Assembly: GCF_000321225.1 (NCBI RefSeq)
Contig: NW_004450382.1
Coordinates: 1,727,615-1,791,614 of the forward strand
Length of the DNA: 64,000 bases
DNA from: Odobenus rosmarus divergens
Lineage: Eukaryota > Chordata > Mammalia > Carnivora > Odobenidae
Reading direction: 5' to 3'
In this document: piece by piece, positions 24,901-34,269 of the stretch
Layout of the letters: each line of letters begins with the position of its first letter
How positions within the stretch are numbered: the stretch's first letter is position 1
Notes under the pieces: model-generated
Seen by the model: the letters and a program-made list of their open reading frames with translations, nothing else
The model's database searches: none
Told to the model about the DNA's origin: nothing
Position numbers and translations under genes: made by a program

Positions 24901-27527
24901 GCCCGGGCAGCGTGCGCCGAGGCAGGCCGGGCCGGGGTGCGTGCCTACCCCAGCGGCTCCCCCTTCCTCTTCTGGGAGCAGTATCTGGGCCTGCGGCGCT
25001 ACTTCCTGCTGGCTATCTGCATCCTGCTGGTATGCACTTTCCTCGTCTGTGCCTTGCTGCTGCTCAACCCCTGGACGGCCGGCCTCATAGTGAGTCCTCG
25101 CAGGGATGAGGCGAGAGAGACCCATGGCTCCCCGACCCCGCCCCACCCTGCCCATCGTCCTTTCTCCCAGGAGCCCTGGGTGAGCCCTGCCTTCCCCAGG
25201 TACTGGTCCTGGCGATGATGACTGTGGAGCTCTTTGGCATCATGGGTTTCCTGGGCATCAAACTGAGTGCCATCCCCGTGGTGATCCTTGTGGCTTCTGT
25301 AGGCATTGGTGTTGAGTTCACAGTCCACGTGGCTCTGGTGAGCACAGGCACTGGGGGAGGGGTGGACCAGCTGATTCAGTATTCAACAAATATTTATTAA
25401 GCACCTACTATGTGCTAGGTACTATTTAAGAATTGGTTTCAAGTCCCTGTTCAGGCACACCCCGCCCAAAAAAAGAATTGGGGATATAGGGGCGCTTGGC
25501 TAGCTCATTTGGTAGAGCATGTGACTCTTGATCTCAGGGACATGAGTTGGAGCCCCACTTGGGTATAGAGATTACTTAAATAAATAAACTTTAAAAAAAA
25601 AGAATTGGGGTACAATAGCAATACAGACAGGCTTTACCTTCAAGGAGATTATATCCTATAGTGTAGAGATAAACAATAAACATTAAATAAATAAATAAGC
25701 AGCCATTTCAGCAGAGAGGAGGGGACAAAGGCCTGACTGAAATGGGGACAGAATGGAAGGTGAGAAAATGGGAACCAGTAGTTTTTTGGATGGTTTTACT
25801 GTGAAGGGATCAGAGAAACAGGATGGTAGCCGGATGACAATGTGAGTAAAGGAGGGATTCTTCTCAGACAGAGGCTCGGCCTCTCCCACAGCTCTGGGTT
25901 CTCTGGCCGAGGAGGAGTGGGAGCTGGGAGCACCGACATAAAAGCTGGCTAGACCCCACAAACAGCTCCCTTCCTTTTCCCCCATAATAGCCCTGTCCTT
26001 CTGATTACAAGAGTGATATACACACCCTGGAGGGGGGCAAAGTCAGCATGCAGAGAAGTACAAAGAAAGAATTAGAAATCCTCTGAAATCCCATCCAAAC
26101 AAGTAACTGTGACCACTTTGGTGTCCATCCTGCTGGGCTTCTGGACCGGGATCAGCAAACTTTTTCTGTAGGGAGCCAGACAGTAACTATCTTAGACGTG
26201 GCAGGCCAGAGTCTCCGAGGGGGTCCTGCCATGGTAACACTGAAGCAGCCACAGACAATAATATGTCCATGGATGAATGGGTGCGGCCTGCGTGTCAGCT
26301 AAACTTTATTTACAAAAACGGGTGACAGGCTTTGTTTGCCAAATATTCTAGACTTCTGTGTCTCACCAGATACGTATGCAGTGTTACCTAAATAGACTCA
26401 TGCATACTTCCTGGACAGTTCCCAGCTCAGTTTACCTGGCCCGGGAGCCCTAGGGACAGATGAGAAGTTGGGGGCCTGGCTGGCCAAGGAGCAGCTACAG
26501 GGCCTCTCTGCCCCCACAGGGCTTCCTGACCACCCAGGGTAGCCGGAACCTGCGGGCTGCCTGTGCCCTAGAGCACACATTTGCTCCAGTGACTGATGGG
26601 GCCGTCTCCACATTGCTGGGTCTGCTCATGCTTGCTGGGTCCAACTTTGACTTCATCATAAGGTAGGGGAGGGCTTGGGCAGGGAGGTGTGGCCTGCCTG
26701 CGCTGGCCGCAGGCGCTGCCCGGGCTGACCACCTGCCCCCCCCACAGGTACTTTTTCGTGGTGCTAACAGTGCTCACGCTCCTGGGCCTCCTCCATGGGC
26801 TCGTGCTGCTGCCCGTGCTGCTGTCCATCCTGGGCCCCCCGCCAGAGGTGACCATACCCTCCCCCCTGCTCCCAGCCCAGGGGATGGCGTGGGACAGGCG
26901 AGGGAAGAGTCAGAGCCAGAAAAATAATCTCCTCAGTGGCCAAAAGACAGGACTCAACTCACAAGGACCCTCCCTATGAGATCAGCTGAGGGTAGTAGCC
27001 TCTCCCTTGGCCCCAACACCGTGTCCCTGCCCCTCAGCTTTCCTGGCTTCTTTATGGGACCCACCTTGGCATTTAGGATCCAGAGCAAGGTGCAGGTTTG
27101 TCCTAGGCCTTAACATCCTGTCCCTTGTCAGCTCTGGATCCTTCTGGAAGCCAACAAGGGCCACAGCTTCCCAACAATCATGGTGACGCACGAGTGAGCT
27201 GCTAAAGGGGACTATGGTGCCAGGACCCCTGGGCTCACTGGGACCGGTGTCTCCCCCCAGGTGGTACAGATGTACAAGGAGAGCCCAGAGGTCCTCAGAC
27301 CCCCAGCTCCACGGGAAGGAGGGCTCAGGTGGGGGTTGTCCCCCACCCTGCCCCAGAGCTTTGCCAGAGTGACTACCTCCGTGACGGTGGCCCTCCACCC
27401 ACCCCCACTGCCTGGTGCCTACATCCACCCAGCCTCCGATGAGCCCCCTTGGTCCCCTGTTGCCACACCAGCTGCCAGCGCCCCTAGCAACCTCAGTTCT
27501 AGGGGACCATGTCCAGCCACTGGGTGA
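12980..27527 (+). CDS. PTCH2: PTCH2, Patched-2 Hedgehog receptor (22 coding exons)
   Basis: Twelve-pass membrane receptor of the RND/Patched family that restrains Smoothened and binds Hedgehog ligands. Exons: 12980-13051, 13506-13698, 19257-19446, 19553-19622, 19808-19899, 20521-20716, 21297-21418, 21568-21715, 21792-21923, 22013-22168, 22252-22344, 22893-23018, 23117-23235, 23355-23703, 23848-24160, 24251-24393, 24481-24661, 24809-25089, 25200-25337, 26520-26662, 26748-26847, 27261-27527. All introns are GT..AG and the phases close to 1207 aa (human 1203). The start matches the known N-terminus ([14 protein letters not shown]). The sterol-sensing domain spans roughly residues 390-550. The two RND charge motifs are intact: GIGVDD at 465-470 and GIGVEF at 1027-1032. 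The protein ends [10 protein letters not shown] without the long PTCH1-type tail. Intron 2 is the longest (about 5.6 kb). Introns 11 and 19 carry SINEs. Confidence 0.97.
14787..14795 (-). promoter_or_regulatory. Candidate GLI site in PTCH2 intron 2
   Basis: TGGGTGGTC on the plus strand (GACCACCCA on the minus strand) is a second exact GLI-type 9-mer, about 1.8 kb downstream of the PTCH2 start codon in the large intron 2, a plausible enhancer position. Confidence 0.35.
15344..15394 (+). repeat. (AAAT)n/(AAAC)n tract in PTCH2 intron 2
   Basis: AAAT units pass into AAAC units and a poly-A run. Confidence 0.9.
15549..15738 (+). mobile_element. CAN-SINE in PTCH2 intron 2
   Basis: Flanked by AACCCAAGGCTG. 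Confidence 0.9.
15948..16003 (+). repeat. (GGAA)n/(GGGA)n microsatellite
   Basis: GGGA and GGAA units in PTCH2 intron 2. Confidence 0.92.
16440..16740. repeat. L2-like repeat in PTCH2 intron 2
   Basis: GGCCCTCCGCAACCTAAC..CCAGAATGCCTTTTCCTGAC fits the antisense L2 3' end. Confidence 0.5.
17168..17368 (-). mobile_element. CAN-SINE in PTCH2 intron 2
   Basis: Reverse-oriented full-length copy with a CAAAAGTTTTT-like target duplication. Confidence 0.9.
17500..17720 (-). repeat. MIR-like repeat in PTCH2 intron 2
   Basis: GACAGATGAGGAAATTGAGG..TTTGCCCCAAGCACAG is the reverse MIR core. Confidence 0.65.
22406..22616 (+). mobile_element. CAN-SINE in PTCH2 intron 11
   Basis: Older subtype (GGTTAAGTGTCCGACTCTTG, TTGAGATTCTCTCCC), flanked by AGAGCCTCTTGGC. 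Confidence 0.9.
22636..22740 (+). repeat. MIR-like repeat in PTCH2 intron 11
   Basis: TGTGCCTCAGTTTCCTCATC core. Confidence 0.65.
25490..25602 (+). mobile_element. Older short tRNA-SINE in PTCH2 intron 19
   Basis: Head GGCGCTTGGCTAGCTCATTTGG; flanked by AAAGAATTGGGG. It splits an ancient repeat of the AACAAATATTTATT..GCACCTACTATGTGC type at about 25378-25690. Confidence 0.85.
26140..26350 (+). mobile_element. Ancient hAT-like DNA transposon fragment
   Basis: Contains the AGCAAACTTTTTCTGTAGGG..GCCAGA start, the AAACTTTATTTACAAAAAC segment and a terminal GTTTGCC, typical of a mammalian nonautonomous hAT-Charlie repeat. The exact family is not assigned. Confidence 0.6.
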
Positions 27528-28025
27528 AAGAGCGCCTGAAGCCTGGAGACCCTGCTTTGGCCACGTGAAGTCACTGGGAAGCAATGGGTGGGTTACTGAC
27601 TGCAGGATGGACTCCCAGAGAGCCCGGCTGCTGCTGTCCGCCTGCATGCCCTCCTCTGCCTCAGCCGTCCCAGACCTCCCTGCTGCCATTCAAGACCACC
27701 AGCCTCTGGGCTCAGAGCATCTCGCACGCCGGGTTCTGTGTGCCTGGGCCTGTCCGGGTGCGGGGAGAAGCCAGCAATTCAGGCTGCAGTCGGCCCTCCC
27801 CCCACCCCGTGCTACTGGCCCCTAGCAGACCAAGACGGAGGGGTCCTCTAGCACTCTTCACGAGGACTGGCCCCCCACGCTTGGTAACTCCTGAGTAGGC
27901 TGTCTGTATCTCTGCCCACATCCTACCACATAAATTATTTATATGAAGATGTTTATTTTTGTAGTTTGTATAGATGTTAGCTACGCTGAAAGTTTTATTT
28001 TTAAAGAGTGAAATATATTCTATAT
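27528..28025 (+). other. PTCH2: PTCH2 3'UTR
   Basis: Sequence after the TGA at 27525-27527 turns AT-rich near 27930. It contains an AU-rich nonamer, TTATTTATA, at 27935-27943 and further TTTATTT motifs. I see no canonical AATAAA; the variant AATATA at 28012-28017 is the best candidate signal, so the end is approximate. Confidence 0.55.
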
Positions 28026-28993
28026 GAACTCACCTCAAATGACTTTGGTGCTTTTCTTTTGAACAAACGGGAGTTTGCGGGTATAGAAATATCATAGTCT
28101 AAGTTCCTGGGGCTACTCAGTAGCACCTGGGAAAGGCCCCAGGTGCTAAATTTTTGTCACATAATTTGGGTCTATTTACTCACCTGGCAAGTGAAGATGA
28201 TGTTCAGCAAACATGTTGATCATATAGTTGGTAATAGGACCTGGGTTAAGTACTTAGCATATGAAATGATACAAATGTTTTTGTTGTCAAACTCTACCGT
28301 GTGGCTTTCAGAGCCATCATAATCCAGCCCTGCACACCTCTCCAGCTCATTGCCCACCCTTCTGTTTCAGCAGCATGGGGGGCATGGGTGGAGGGGCAGA
28401 GCCAGGCAACAGGTAGAAGGTGAGGAGGAAGCAGATAGGGAAAGCAGCCAGCTGAAGCAGAGATGGAAATAGCAGGGTCTGGGGAGATATTTTAGGAGCT
28501 TTATGTCTAAACCAACCTAAGGCAAGAGGCCTCTGCAAGTCAGCTGTCTGGTGCCCCAGAGGCATCTCTGGCCAGACAGCCAGGGGATGGATGAGTGGGG
28601 GAACTGTTCGGAAACTGAGATTGTGCTATAGCAGCCAATGAGGTGCTGTATTTAAGCTGCTCATTCTGTGATGTCATATAGCCCCACTGTACAGAGGCCT
28701 TGAAGATTCTGGCCACACTGCAGGGCTAGAATAGAGTACCTCACCCTATGAGATGGGAAAGGCCTTTTATTGCCCTTTCCCAACTATTCCAGGGCTCAGT
28801 CTCAAGAGACACAAATATCCACTCTGTGTTCCAGTCACCCACTCACCAAGAACAACCCCACCTTAAGAGCACTGCCTTCCCATATCTTTCCCACCAGGCT
28901 AAAGGCCAGAAAATCACGTTCCGACTAAATACGAAATTAATTAATTAAATACATAAACAAACTTACAGCAGTTGAATCAACACTAAAATACAT

Positions 28994-29212
28994 AGGGGCA
29001 CTTGGGTGGCTCAGTTGGTTAAGCGTCTGCCTTCAGCTCAGGTCATGGTCCCGGAGTCCTGCGATCAAGTCCTGAGATCAAGTCCCACATCAGGCTCCCT
29101 GCTCAGTGGGGAACCTGCTCCCTCTCCCTCTGCTGCTCCTCCTGCTTGTGTGTGTGCTCTCTCTTGCTCTCTCGCTCTCTGTGTCAAATAAATAAAATCT
29201 TTTTTTTTAAAA
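28994..29212 (+). mobile_element. CAN-SINE
   Basis: Full-length, with a small internal duplication of GATCAAGTCC (CGATCAAGTCCTGAGATCAA). Confidence 0.88.
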
Positions 29213-29224
29213 GACTGAAATGCC

Positions 29225-29411
29225 AGGCGCCTGGGTGGCTCAGTTGGTTAAGCGACTGCCTTCGGCTGAGGTCATGATCCTGGAGTCCCGGGATCGAGTC
29301 CCACATCAGGCTCTCTGCTTAGCGGGAGTCTGCTTCTCCCTTTGACCCCCCACCCCATGCTCTCTCTCTCATCCTCTCTCAAATAAATAAATAAAATCTT
29401 AAAAAAAAAAA
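29225..29411 (+). mobile_element. CAN-SINE
   Basis: Directly follows the previous copy. Flanked by ACTGAAATGCC / ACTAAAATGCC. Confidence 0.88.
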
Positions 29412-29619
29412 CAAACCAAAACACTAAAATGCCTTAAAAAACCTAAAAGAAGTGAGTAGTTGGCTTTGAACCTAGAGTAGGGGGTGCATCCAGTATGCGC
29501 AAGGGATGAAGGCTGGATTTCAGTCCTGCCATGTTTGGGTCACTATGGAGCGGCTTTTGGGTGGAGCAGGAGAGCTCACCTAGCTGGAATAGTGTCAAGG
29601 ATGTCAGCCCACCATGCCA

Positions 29620-29800
29620 CTTACAAGCAGAGTGGCCTAGAAAAGCTAGCTAACATCACTGTGCTGTGTCTTCATCTATGAAATGGGAAGATCAGAGCCT
29701 ATCCTGTAGGGTGCTATTTTTTTTCCCTCAGGATTTTCAATGAAATCATTTATGTAAGAAATAACCTGGTATCTCATAAGTGCTCTCCAGTTTTGTAGTT
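29620..29800 (+). repeat. MIR-like repeat
   Basis: Contains TCTTCATCTATGAAATGGG. Confidence 0.5.
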
Positions 29801-29989
29801 TCTGTAGCTATTAGCTGTGCTGAAAGTTTTTGCTCTGATTGCTTAGGGAATAACCCTGAAACATGGAAGTGCATCCTGGTGTGGTAGCAACTGAACGGAT
29901 TTCCAGCCAGTTAGAGTTGGACCGTCCCAAGAATGGTCAGGCCAGAGGCACGAATCACATTCAGTCTCAGAGACAAGTCCCAGGGCCTG

Positions 29990-30270
29990 CAGGGCAGCCC
30001 ACCCTGTGTGGCACCTCACACTACTCAGTCCTCTGACTTCAATACCCTTTCATGGCTCCCCATCATGGACAAGATGAAATCCAAGCCCTTTCCAGAGGCA
30101 ACTCGCTCTAGCCTCTGCCATCACTCCAGCTCTCTCCCAGACAGTGCCCAGCCAGACCCCCACCCTCATTCAGACACGCTACACTCTAGGCAGGCTGAAT
30201 TACTTTCGGTGTGCATCTCCTATAATTTCACATAGGCAGTTCCCTCTACTAAGAACGCTTTTCCTCCTTG
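29990..30270. repeat. L2-like repeat
   Basis: TTTCATGGCTCCCCATCATGG..AAATCCAAGCCCTTTCC pattern of antisense L2. Confidence 0.5.
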
Positions 30271-30303
30271 ATGGAACCATCCTTTAATAAATAAATTGGA
30301 TGA

Positions 30304-30512
30304 TGGGGCGCCTGGGTGGCTCAGTCGTTAAGTGTCTGCCTTCTTTCTGCTCAGGTCATGATCCCAGAGTCCTGGGGTGGAGCCCCACATCCGGCTCCTT
30401 GCTCAGCGGGAAGCCTGCTTCTCCCTCTCCCACTCCCCCTGCTTGTGTTCCCTCTCTCGCTGTGTCTCTCTCTATCAAATAAATAAATAAAATCTTTAAA
30501 AAATAAAAATAA
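30304..30512 (+). mobile_element. CAN-SINE
   Basis: Flanked by AATAAATTGG. Confidence 0.9.
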
Positions 30513-30531
30513 ATTGGTTGCCATCTCTCTC

Positions 30532-30744
30532 TCTTTTTTTTTAAGATTTTATTTATTTATTTGACAGAGCACAGGTAAGCAGAGCGGCAGGCAGAGCGGC
30601 AGGCAGAGCGGCAGGCAGAGCGGCAGGCAGAGCGGCAGGCTCTTCGCGGAGCACGGAGCCAGACGCGGGACTCGATCCCAGGATTCTGGGATCATGACCT
30701 GAGCCCAAGGCAGACGCTTAACGACCGAGCCACCCAGGCGCCCC
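30532..30744 (-). mobile_element. CAN-SINE with internal tandem expansion
   Basis: Reverse copy in which part of the CT-rich region is replaced by five exact 12-base units AGAGCGGCAGGC at 30581-30640. Target duplication about GCCATCTCT. Confidence 0.9.
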
Positions 30745-31098
30745 TGGATGCCATCTCTTGCAAGAGGGGTAGTGATGTGCCTCCCCGGAGGCCCCATGGC
30801 CCCTGAGTGTCTTTGCTCTACCGTTTCTGCTTCTGCCCCAGCACGGGAGGGGGTGGGTGTGTCCCTGCGGGTGTGCAATGATAAGATGTCACCTCAACAG
30901 TTGGGACTAATAGTCCATCCCGGTATAGGGCTCGACACCGGCCGGCACCAGCGGGAAGCACCCTTACCTCTCTAGGCAAACCGGGCGCGGGTTCCCGTGC
31001 AGACCGCAGAGCAAAAGAGGGAGAGCTGCCCCCAGGGGTCCCCCTGGCGCCTCCCGCCGCGACAGCTGGTGTCTCCCACCAGCCTGGAGCCGCCTGTG

Positions 31099-31123
31099 AT
31101 TTGCATACCCATGATGCACCACG
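31099..31123 (+). promoter_or_regulatory. snRNA distal sequence element (octamer + SPH/ZNF143 site)
   Basis: ATTTGCAT at 31099-31106 is the OCT1 octamer in its complementary orientation. It overlaps by one base TACCCATGATGCACCACG at 31106-31123, which fits the SPH/ZNF143 (Staf) consensus at 17 of 18 positions. The pair lies at -218 to -194 from the U5 5' end, the classical position of a vertebrate snRNA enhancer. Confidence 0.85.
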
Positions 31124-31255
31124 AAGGGACAGTTTCACGATGCTGGAGTTCCAACCCCACGGAGATTTGTGAACTGTTTTAGGGCATACTGCCTGTTAGA
31201 AATATATGATCCGTACAAATTTCAGGCAGGGAGGACGAACCGTGCAGACACTGAA

Positions 31256-31276
31256 CAACCATAAGTGAGCTAAGTG
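31256..31276 (+). promoter_or_regulatory. Candidate snRNA proximal sequence element (PSE)
   Basis: The block from 31256, with core ACCATAAG and trailing TAAGTG, lies at about -61 to -41 from the U5 start. It resembles the SNAPc-binding PSE (ACCNTAA...AAGTG), with two extra bases in the spacer. There is no TATA box at -30, which indicates RNA polymerase II transcription as expected for U5. Confidence 0.6.
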
Positions 31277-31316
31277 TTGTATTGTTCTAGGAGGTTCCAA
31301 AAGGGGATGCAAACGT

Positions 31317-31433
31317 ATACTCTGGTTTCTCTTCAGATCGTATAAATCTTTCGCCTTTTACTAAAGATTTCCGTGGAGAGGAACAGTTGTGAGTTCTTAA
31401 TCAATTTTTTGAGGCCTCTTTTAACGAGGCTCA
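31317..31433 (+). ncRNA. U5 spliceosomal snRNA gene
   Basis: U5 snRNA is the core RNA of the U5 and U4/U6.U5 snRNPs; its loop I holds exon ends during splicing. The sequence starts ATACTCTGGTTTCTCTTC. It keeps the complete 5' stem, the invariant loop I GCCTTTTAC (31353-31361) and the returning strand TGGAGAGGAAC. The Sm site AATTTTTTG lies at 31403-31411. The 3' terminal hairpin has stem GCCTC/GAGGC (31414-31418 with 31426-31430) and a 7-base loop. At 117 nt the length equals that of known U5. The first ~70 bases look identical to human U5; the segment before the Sm site and the 3' stem differ from the human forms I recall. An octamer/SPH element, PSE and 3' box surround it at the correct spacing, which argues for a live gene rather than a retro-pseudogene. 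Which U5 variant (A-F) it corresponds to is not settled. Confidence 0.93.
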
Positions 31434-31444
31434 TTTTTTTTCGT

Positions 31445-31459
31445 GTTTTAAAAAATAGA
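31445..31459 (+). terminator. snRNA 3' box
   Basis: GTTTTAAAAAATAGA fits GTTT-N(0-3)-AAAR-NN-AGA exactly and begins 12 bases after the U5 3' end. This is the Integrator-dependent processing signal of Pol II snRNA genes. Confidence 0.85.
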
Positions 31460-31818
31460 TCTGAAAGATATTTGAGTTTTCTGATTGTGATTAGAATTAT
31501 ATTGCTAGTTTAGCTGGGAGTTTGTGTTTGAATACCAGCTCCAATAAATGCATATTCTAGTTCTATTAGTGTGGTGTTTTTGTTTGGTTCTATGCGAAAA
31601 TATTCCGCGCAGAATATGTTCTTCTGCATGTTTTTTACTTACGTGTAGGTTATTTTTCTTACTTTTTTTTTTTTTTGCGAATTTGTTTTTTGTAATACTC
31701 AGTTGTAGGTTATTCTTAACTCATTCTTTAGAAGAAGAAGGACCAGAGAGAGAAAATAAATTCATGTTCCTCCCAATATTTTTGGCTTGAGTTACAGCAG
31801 GAAGGGGTAAGCACAGTA

Positions 31819-31857
31819 ACTCCCTAGCATCAAACTCCCTAGCAGGAGACTCCCTAG
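31819..31857 (+). repeat. Short tandem of ACTCCCTAG
   Basis: Three copies of ACTCCCTAG at a spacing of about 15 bases, downstream of the U5 gene. Confidence 0.8.
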
Positions 31858-32420
31858 ATGTCTCCGCAGCAGTTTGGTATGACTTCTTTCACACTGATTT
31901 ACCCCCATCCAACTCTCTAGGCTGGTTTTTCATGCTTAAGATAGCAGATTCCTTACTGTAAAGAAGGGGCTTAATTTACCGGTAGAACCAAGCACTGAAA
32001 AAAAGTGGGTAATATAATCTGGATAAGTAATATACAATCTCAGTGATAAGTGCCATACAGAAGCATTATGAGAGATAGGTGGCTAGGGCTAGCCACCAAA
32101 TGTGTCCTCAGATTTTGGACCTAGCTCCTCCCACCAATCTGCATCTTCTCGACCAAGCTCATTTAATTCTCTGGCTTTAAGTAAATACCATCTCATAACT
32201 GGTGACGGTCCATAAATTTACAGCCATCAGCAGGTCCCATTGATAACCATATTCAAAGCATACACTTCATGCTGCTAACATTTTACCTACTCCGCCGTGG
32301 TCCTAGAAAAGCTCTTCACGGATTCATGCGAAAACACCTCCCTAACTGTTCTCCTTAGACTGCATCCCGTCCCCTCCTACCACTTTGTCCCAAACTTCCA
32401 CATAACACACACAGAGAAAC

Positions 32421-32599
32421 TGGGTTTTTTTTTTGTTACTTTTGAAAAAGATTTATTTGAGATTGCACGCGCAAGTGGGGGAGGGGCAGAGGGGGAGGCC
32501 GAGGGAGAACAAGCAGGCTTCCCCTGAACAGGAGCCCATCCGGGATCTTGACCTGAGCCTAAGGTCAGCCGCTTAACTGACTGAGCCACCCAGGTGCCC
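32421..32599 (-). mobile_element. CAN-SINE
   Basis: Reverse, diverged copy ending GAGCCACCCAGGTGCCCC. Confidence 0.85.
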
Positions 32600-32741
32600 C
32601 TACCTCATACTCTTTAAACCATCATATTCCTTCACGACTATCCACTCTTCATCAAACCTAGCATAAAAACACTCAGGTTTAACCATTTCTTCTGGTCTTC
32701 ATTTCCTTATAAAGACTCCCATATTACTAAAACTTATATTG

Positions 32742-33040
32742 GGGCGCCTGGCTAGCTCAGTCCAAGGAGTATGCGACTCTGATTGATCTTGGGGTTTTTT
32801 CATTTTATTTTATTTAAGATTTTTATTTATTTGACAGAGAGAGACACAGCGAGAGAAGGAACACAAGTAGGGGGAGTGGGAGAGGGAGAAGCGCCTTCCC
32901 GCGGAGCAGGGAGCCTGATGCGGGGCTCATGACCTGAGCCAAAGGCAGACAACCGACTGAGCCACCCAGGCGCCCCTGATCTTGGGGTTGTATGAGTCCC
33001 ACGTTGGTTGTAGAGATTATGTAATGAAACATCTTAAATA
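32742..33040 (+). mobile_element. Older tRNA-SINE split by a younger SINE
   Basis: Head GGGGCGCCTGGCTAGCTCAG; the body resumes after 32976 at TGATCTTGGGGTTGTATGAG. Interrupted by the reverse SINE at 32797-32976. Confidence 0.85.
32797..32976 (-). mobile_element. CAN-SINE nested in older SINE
   Basis: Bounded by an exact 13-base target duplication TGATCTTGGGGTT (32784-32796 and 32977-32989) taken from the host SINE. Confidence 0.92.
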
Positions 33041-33954
33041 AATTTGTATGCTTTTCTCCCGTTAATCTGTCTTTATCAGTGTAATTTTCAGACCCAACAA
33101 GGGACCCTAAGAGGGGAAAGGAAAACTTCTTCCTCCCCTACACTACCTTTTCTTTTGGCAAAAGGAATCGTGCTCTACTTGGTCCGGACTGAGCTTTTTT
33201 CCAAAGGTCACAGATATCTTTCTACATCATGGTAAGAATATACCATAATCAGTCTTCTAGGTTAAACCAGGACATCTAGTTTGTTTTTGATTCTCATTAT
33301 CCAATGCTGTCATGAAGTGGTACTATGAATAACCACATTTTCAGACTTGAGAGATAATGCCAAATAACTGTCTTTAATTCATGTGCAACATATTTTTGTA
33401 TAAAATCCCGGAGACAGAAGTTTTAACCTTATTTTCTTCTAATCGACTGTCCCTCATTTTAGATTGATAGTGTCTTGTTTTACAGCTTTTAAACTCTTTA
33501 TGGAATAAAATAGTATTTAAATAAGGAAATAAAGTCATCACTGAACATTTACAGAGCACTGATTTTGTGACAGGGACTGAGGAACAAGAAATGAATAAGA
33601 CGCCACTCTAGGCCCAGGGATCTTTCAGGGAGATTCAGATCCTCAGGAAGACAAAATGTGTAATGAATGAAAGAGGTGGCATAGGGAGTCTTTAATAAAT
33701 AAGAGAGTGAATGCACAGCCAGAGGGTACTGCCTTCAGAACCAGTGATTTAATGCAAAGGTAGTAGTTGAGAAAAGAGTTACCACTAGTAATTCTGAGTG
33801 TCCTGAGAGTGAATTAGAGTGTATTTTGTCCTGAGAGTAATGGGGATGTTGAGTGGCTTCATAAAGGGAGTAGGGCTGACATCTTAAGTCTGGCTGCTGT
33901 GTGGGAAATGGCAGGAGGAGGGGCATGGCAGGCGCAGAGGCAGTGCACTGGAGT

Positions 33955-34138
33955 TAAACATCTGCCTTTGGCTCAGGTCATGGTCCCAGGGTCCTAGGAT
34001 CGAGTCCCACGTCGGGCTCCCTGCTCAGCCGGGGCCTGCTTCTCCCTCTCCTCCCCGCTTGTGCTCTCTCTCAATATCTCTGTCACTATCTGTCTCTCTC
34101 TCTCAAATAAACAAATAATAAAAATCTTTTAAAAAAAG
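33955..34138 (+). mobile_element. CAN-SINE, 5'-truncated
   Basis: Begins inside the tRNA-like part (AAACATCTGCCTTTGGCTCAG) and has a normal CT tract and tail. Confidence 0.85.
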
Positions 34139-34269
34139 AGCTTGTTAAATTCATTCTGAGCACAGATAGGACTGGGTGAACTAAAGCTAAGAGAACTGAA
34201 CCAACTGGAAAGATCTCATAGGGGAAGAAAAATAACTTTCCCTTTACTCTCTGGGCTCTTGCCTGAGAC

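Larger units (their letters stand above)
28026..31098. other. PTCH2-U5 intergenic region
   Basis: No protein-coding gene is recognised. The region contains four SINEs, an L2-like stretch, a MIR-like piece and a short promoter-like arrangement (CCAAT, TATTTAA, TGATGTCA) at 28637-28678. Confidence 0.6.

Noticed and set aside
26982..27689. 235-codon minus-strand open frame
   Set aside because: Antisense shadow over the last PTCH2 exon and 3'UTR; low-complexity composition.
31317..31433. U5 as a retro-pseudogene
   Set aside because: No A-tail, no target duplication, and a full snRNA promoter and 3' box are present at correct distances.
31548..31790. 80-codon frame downstream of U5
   Set aside because: T-rich sequence translated into low-complexity residues; no support as a gene.
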